Positions 58,564-64,000 of a DNA stretch of 64,000 nt are shown in pieces (the first letter of the stretch is position 1; every line of letters begins with the position of its first letter). The DNA is from Phytoseiulus persimilis (Eukaryota; Arthropoda; Arachnida; Mesostigmata; Phytoseiidae). Both the position numbers and the translations under genes were made by a program. Below the pieces are notes generated by a model that did no database searches, was not told the origin of the DNA, and saw only the letters and a program-made list of their open reading frames with translations. Where the stretch lies: positions 7,130,001 through 7,194,000 of the forward strand of contig CM075102.1 in the NCBI GenBank assembly GCA_037576195.1, given 5' to 3'.

Positions 58564-58759
58564 GTAGTGTCATAAGACCTTGAGGGGACGCCACCGATTC
58601 TCGCCAGCATAGTATCAGGGTGGTGCACCTCATGGTTGAGATTCCTATCCCGGTCATCGATCTGAGCAATCTGGGAGTTTCTGACGTGGAGTTACGTTTC
58701 TAACTCTTCATTCGGTCAGCACCATTCCAGAACCGTCTCCTCATTCGGCTAATCAGCGC

Positions 58760-59060
58760 ATGTTATCTCTCAAAAGTATGCTCAGATCGACTTAAGAATT
58801 ACCTACCCAGACTCCGGGAATCGTTGCGAGATCGGCATAAGGATCACCTACCCAGACTACGAGAAGTGTGGTGAGATCGACGTGAGAATCACCTACCTAT
58901 GGTGGACTCCGAGAAGTGCGGTGAGATCGATTCCGGGGCCAACTCCTAAGACTCTCAAGAACATGAGCAGAGCGACCCCGGAATGACCTGCCTGAGCTCC
59001 AAAAAGTATGGTCAGACCCACCCCGGATTCACCTACCTAGACTCCAAGGAGTTGTATGTA
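58760..59060 (+). repeat. Degenerate minisatellite units, related to the 45-base family
   Basis: Six or so units such as GAAGTGTGGTGAGATCGACG followed by GAATCACCTACC and CAGACTCC. Unit length is nearer 48-55 bases. These are diverged relatives of the 45-base family. Confidence 0.7.
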
Positions 59061-60850
59061 TTGTGCTGAGTTTCTGCTGCTCGGACCCAAATACGCCCCG
59101 CATCCTGCCCATGAGAGTCCGTCGGTCTTTCGGCAGTGTCCAGAGCCCGCTGACGGGCCCCCGCTTCAGCCGTCCGACATATTTCGGAGTTTGCGACGAG
59201 TCGCGCCCTCCGACCTCCATCCCTCGCCGTTTTGCCCAACATGATTCTCTCGAAATGCCCCGAAACATAATCCCATTCTTCCTTACCCCTGAGCCCGTAC
59301 TCCACCACCTCTCTCATCCCCCCTCCATTGAAACCCACAGCCCAGTCCCCTCGGATGTCGCGCAGGGCCTCGCAGTGAAGCACGGTGTGTTCCACATCGT
59401 CTGTCTCACCCGAAGTGCACAGGGTGCACACATCAGAGTCTGACTTCCCTATTTCGACCATGAAGGTCTGAAACTGACCATGCCCCGTGAGAATCTGGCT
59501 TGTCCCGTAGTTGAGCTCCCCGTGCTCGAAGTCCACCCACTTTTTCAAGTTTCTAATGAGATGCCTCGTCCATTTCCCCTTCGACTCCCCTATTAGACCC
59601 GCCTCCCATTCACGCTGCCATGCCTCCATGATCTTCTCCCTCCCCTCCTCCCTTCCGAGTCCCTTCTTCCCCCCAGCACGCGGCCCTTTCTTGCGCCAGT
59701 AAATCCCACGGGACCATCCTCGCAAGTACGAGGGCTGCGTCGGTGGAGACCGTTCTGTAAGCCCGGCTCACTCTGATCGAAAGCGTCCTCTGTGCCGCTC
59801 GGTTGGCTTGCCGCCTACCCTTTGACGCGAGTGCCATTTGCGCCCACGCAGGGGCCGCATACATGGCCGCCGACTCCGCCACTGACGCAAGCAGGCGTCT
59901 GTCCCCTCCCTCTATTCCCCCAATCCTCGGCATCAACCTACCAAGCTTTCTCGATGTTTCCCTCGCCCTCTTCGCCACTTACCCGATGTGCTCCCTCTCA
60001 GTAAGCCCTTTGTCCAACATCACCCCAAGGTATTTCACCTTATCAACAAGCGTGATCACCACCCCTCCCAAATTCAGGTTTATCCCCTCCGCCCTCTTCT
60101 TCCCTATAAGGTAGAGAGCTTCCGTTTTGTGCGGTGCCAGCTCCAGATTGATGCTCCTCATCCACTCATGGATTATCCCCAATGCCCGGTTCCCGATACT
60201 CTCCACCTCGCCCTCAGTTTTGGCCCTGACGAGGAGTGCGAGATCGTCAGCGTAAGCTAACAACTCGGCCCCCCTCGGCATGCCAACCCTCAGTACCCCG
60301 TCATACGCAAGGTTCCACAATGTTGGGCCCAAGATGAAACCCTGTGGAACCCCCGCCGTGATTTTGAAATCTCCCCCTTCCAGAACGATTCCCCTCTCGC
60401 TCAGATACGACGAAACGACCCGGATTAAATACTCCGAGAAGCCCCTGTCCCTCATGGCCCGCAATATTCTTCCCCACTCAAGCGAGTTGAACGCGTTCTT
60501 GACATCGAGCAGCACCAACAAGACGAAACTCCTAGTCTTTGAGCCTTTCACCCTCTCCTCCATCGCCCGGTTGATGACCCATCTGACTGCCTCGACCGTC
60601 GATAGACTCCTCCTGAAACCATATTGGTTCCCCGATAGCGCCCCCAGTTGCTCGATCTCCACGTGCTTTCTTTCGACGATGACCTTTTCAAACAACTTCC
60701 CCATGCTATTGAGGAGGCAAATCGGCCTCTGCCCTCCTCCCCCTCCCTTCGGTATGAGCACTAGCCCCGCCCTCTTCCGAGGCAGCGGCTCGAGGATTGC
60801 TTTTTTCTTTCTCTGACTCTCCTCAACAAACTGATCGAAAAACTCCTGAA
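59033..60850 (-). mobile_element. R1-like LINE, 5' truncated, reverse transcriptase and C-terminal region
   Basis: The minus frame (about 60830 to 59979) gives RKRAGLVLIPKGGGGGQRP, YGFRRSLSTVEAVRWVI, FVLLVLLDVKNAFNSLEW (catalytic Asp), GVPQGFILGPTLWNLAYD, LLAYADDLALLV (active site) and KVKYLGVMLDKGL. After one in-frame TAA at 59981-59979 it continues RARETSRKLGRLMPRIGG, SVAESAAMYAAPAWAQ and RAYRTVSTDAALVLARM. Past a frame change near 59700 it has GKWTRHLIRNLKKW, LTGHGQFQTF and the zinc knuckle CTLCTSGETDDVEHTVLHC. This is the full C-terminal architecture of R1-clade ORF2. The endonuclease and ORF1 are missing. Confidence 0.88.
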
Positions 60851-60990
60851 GTCACGGGATCGGATTGGGATGTGTGAGGCTCCACATGGGATAGGAGGCT
60901 GCACAAAACGGGTCAGGCCGTGGACCGATCGGGGACTCCAAATCGAAGACTGGGAGAATAGGCTGTGATGAACAGTTCGCACCTCCCAGG

Positions 60991-61080
60991 CAGTGGCGTA
61001 GCCAGGATTTTCCGTGGGGGGAGGGGGAGGCTTATATTTTTTCCGTCCGCCACTTCTCACGCGTTCTGCGTCATCCCGGG
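60991..61080 (+). mobile_element. hAT MITE end fragment
   Basis: CAGTGGCGTAGCCAGGATT followed by a G-rich run (GGGGGGAGGGGGAGG) matches the left end type of the hAT MITE at 8742. The other end is not found. Confidence 0.5.
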
Positions 61081-64000
61081 GAAACTCATGAGCACGGAGG
61101 GATCGCCTTGTCAACAAAAACAGGAGCCTAAGCCAGCTCCATGATTTCATCAGGATGAGCTCGAAAGCTTAGCAGGTCGAAAGAGAGAGATTCCCGTTCG
61201 TTTGAAGCTTCCGGTACCTCGGACCTCGGTAGATGTTTTCGTCTGGGTGTTCGATCGGGTTCTCTTGCCTTTCATCCCGTGCAGTCAATGCAAAGAGCTC
61301 ATCTTGACTAACTGTCGTTGTCAAGCCCGGAGGATGTTCGTGAGATTGACACCTTCGCTTGAAGCCAGCGAATGAGGCCCGCTTATCCAATATTATGTAC
61401 GTCTACATGCGTGGTTTTTCGTAACTTCTCTGAAACCTGAGGCCGGATCGGAGCTCTCCAAAATTCCATACTCTCTCGAAGCACTCGATGAGTGGTGGAT
61501 CGATAAACTGGTTTGACGAGTCTATTCAGATTGTATGAACTTTGGTGCCTGGAGGGGGGCTATAGCCTCGCCAGCCCCGAGGTGGATATGCGCCTGCTCC
61601 CAGGTAAACACTGGAGCAGGGCCTGGCCCTCTGAGAAAATCTGAAGAAGAGCCATGCGCTTGCTCCCAGGGAGAGCAGGGAGTTAGGTGACTGGGGAGCA
61701 GACGTCCACTTCAGAAAGATGACCCTCCAAGGTCCGTTGATCAGGGACATAATCTGTATTCGCTCACAAGTACGGGTCGCCACAACCGGACTTCCTCAGA
61801 AAGAATACCAATGAGAAGGAAAAAGTTTCCAGCGCCGTTCCTTCCGTCTGACTCTTTCGATTGTAGTATCTTCCGAGTCCCGGACGTCTTCGTCGATAAG
61901 CTATTCTGACTATTGGTTCCATCATACATCCAATCATAGCTCCCGCTCATTATTCGTAAGCGATGATGGTCGATTCATTAGCAGAGAAAGATCCAGGCCG
62001 CAAAAGTCAGCTCCGGTCAACTGAGTCCGAGACGAAGTCATCCCGCAACACAAAGGAGAGCGGACCAATTCCGTGTTATTATCTGCTACGAAGATACGAA
62101 TATCGTCCGCGTGAGTGCCAGAGACTCATGAAGCACCATTCTCGATCTTGAATGTCCGAATTTCTGGAATTGGGGAGCCGAGCAGAATCATCAAGCAGAA
62201 CTGTCATTCGCTCAGACTCCTATGACGACGTAATGCTCAACCGGAAACTTCTCACCTGAAAACAGAGATTCTTCCGCGATTCTTTGCAGTCTCCCCTCTT
62301 CTCCTCTCCTCTGCTCCTCTTGGAACGAAGTCTGCCTCATGTAGCGCGTCTGGAACTTTCCGTGAGAGGCCGCTCATGGGCTTGGAAGAGAAACTGGGTA
62401 TCCTGTAGCCTCACAACAGCGGCGGAAAAGTCTAGTAGACAGCCGGTGCCCTGTATTGTGCGGGACAGTTAACGAATCGCTAAGCCTCCGAGGAATGATG
62501 TCTTAGCCTCCGATCAGACTGTCATCACGGCGAAGCGTTGTCGAATCCGCAGTGAATTGGGGGAACTACTGAGTTTGTGAACAGAGTGTGCCGACAGACT
62601 CGGTTCCCGCACATTGAACCAACATCTGAGGAAAAGCTATGTCACTCTCCCAGGATATTTTACTGAAGTGAGACAAACACTAGTGTAGGAAGACATGCCT
62701 GGCTCGCTGGGATCCCAGGTATGAAGTTCTCTGGGCTTATTGTGATGTTTGATGCTTTGACTTTCTCAAGCTTCCCGAAACGACCGGATCATCTGTACGA
62801 TTTAGTTGCGTTGTCAGATCACCACTAGCGTGCTGATAGAGAATTCGAAGTGGAATGCTCTAACCGGGGAAGTGGTGTGAAGGCTTTTCAAGTTGAGTTA
62901 CTCAATGTTGCGTTCGGGAGGTCGTGATTCGGTGCGCGCATGCGCCCTGATCCGGGACCACGGGTTTGCGAGGAAAAGGAAATAGCTCTCGAGCTCCCCC
63001 ATCCAGGCTCATCAAGGGAGGATTGAAGTTATTTGACAGCGTAGGGGTCTTTCCGAACGCTCATTTTCTTCCAAACCATTTCGGAACCCAGTCGCGAGCA
63101 GAGGGATTATCTCGCAGAGGGTGTGAGCGACGGGGGCCTCTTGATGTCGAGTGTCCCAACACAGGGACAGATGAGGCTTGATGAAAGTTTGAGGTCTCAT
63201 CGAAACCGCTACCCTCACCTTTCGCTATTGCTTCCGGCTCACGGCTTCGCGATATGTTCCCGATTCGATGGTTGCGCAAGCGGTCCTCATTATGCAAGTT
63301 GAGAGCACCATATTGCCTCAAGGAACGAGATCATCGAAGACACCATACAGGTCCGGCAGCTCGGATCCACAAAAGTCAACCACAAAGTCTGGAAATCCAA
63401 TTGCATCAAGGAAAACCGATCACCCTGAGGGTTCGGGATGCTGAGTCCTCTGGACTAGAACCCAGACTTCTGAACCAGCCTCAACGAGCTGAAGTTCGAA
63501 CCGTTGGACGAAAAGAAAGCCCTGCTCCCCCTGGAACCAGATAAGAAATTGCTACGGCATGATGCACGCGGAGACCGGTTCTCCGGCTCTGCCAGAACTT
63601 GAGAAGTTTGAACATGTCTTGCTGGGCTCGGGGGAGAAAATTCGAGCGTACAGACCTCGAGCAGTGTCCAACTTCATCCCCAATTCTTCCAGAGAACGCG
63701 CAGTCAACGAGATCTACGAGCGACAGTGGAATCGAATGACTATGGAGGTCTCGTAGTCCATCCAGGGGGTCTGGTGCGAACACGAAGAACAGGGAAAATC
63801 AGCAGAAATACTCAGCGCAGCGAGCAGAACAGTGTTCACAGTCTTCGCAGACCATCAAGCTAGCTACGACTGAACGTTTTCCACGGAAAAAAGATCGCCG
63901 GGGATGACTCAAACGCTCCACCCAAACGTCACCAGAGCTGGCTGAGTCTAACATGATGTTCGCTCAAAATGCGTTCTAGCAGCGACTTCCGTGACGCTCG
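61081..64000. other. No recognisable gene or repeat
   Basis: Short frames on both strands without family motifs. Near 63480-63545 a plus frame contains LNELKFEPLDEKKALLPLEP, which looks protein-like, but stops surround it. I see no arrays, terminal repeats or RNA genes. Confidence 0.35.

Noticed and set aside
59063..60816. Plus-strand open frames opposite the R1-like LINE
   Set aside because: They are antisense shadows of the reverse transcriptase; composition is proline/serine rich with no motif.
59033..60850. R1 label taken as evidence for an rDNA insertion site
   Set aside because: No 28S rRNA sequence is recognisable next to the element; only the protein architecture is R1-like.

Overview
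The window looks like a mobile-element-dense stretch of a metazoan, probably arthropod, nuclear genome. The grounds are one host gene with five short introns of 97-173 bases and GT-AG junctions, mariner, Tc1, hAT, PIF/Harbinger and MULE DNA transposons, non-LTR and Ty1/copia retroelements, and long minisatellite arrays. I saw no bacterial operons, no RNA genes and no CRISPR arrays. The sequence alone does not let me name the species.

Layout. At 1580-4021 lies a LINE on the minus strand (ORF1 with a cysteine/histidine finger, an endonuclease fragment, and a reverse transcriptase). A 5.48 kb PIF/Harbinger element (4022-9498, target duplication TTA) was inserted just upstream of ORF1. That element carries a transposase on the plus strand and a MADF-type partner on the minus strand, and their exons are interlocked: each gene has an exon inside the other's intron. 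It also holds a captured MULE transposase tail, two inverted-repeat systems and a 278-base hAT miniature element with a perfect 8-base duplication. From 11079 to 21235 a 10.2 kb interval is bounded by hAT-type ends and a perfect 8-base duplication. It contains a hAT dimerisation-domain fragment, two copies of a foldback element, a broken FLYWCH/MULE transposase gene, a pogo-type fragment, and a palindrome whose loop holds a SWIM zinc-finger exon.

From 22850 to 29345 there are three copies of an unidentified repeat, one of them inverted. From 30579 to 32421 there is a TA-flanked element with pogo/Tigger-like ends, itself carrying a third foldback copy. A dead Tc1 element lies near 34330-35253. 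Several arrays of a 45-base minisatellite follow (35625-36355, 37740-37890, 38455-39515), with a nearly identical 469-base unit present three times in tandem at 36361-37767.

The only convincing host gene is an Akt/protein kinase B homologue at 43449-45507 (six exons, 489 residues, PH plus AGC kinase domain). It keeps all core catalytic motifs but has a shortened C-tail. Beyond it are a nearly intact mariner (48500-49782), an R1-like LINE tail (50113-50936), an orphan endonuclease domain (50969-51674), a degraded Ty1/copia polyprotein on the minus strand (about 52470-58560) split by a TTA-flanked miniature element, and a 5'-truncated R1-like LINE (59033-60850). The last 3 kb shows nothing I recognise.

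The elements mostly record nested insertion. The most unusual structures are the interlocked antisense Harbinger genes, the transposon-associated 45-base minisatellite family, and the foldback/palindromic elements that have captured gene fragments.
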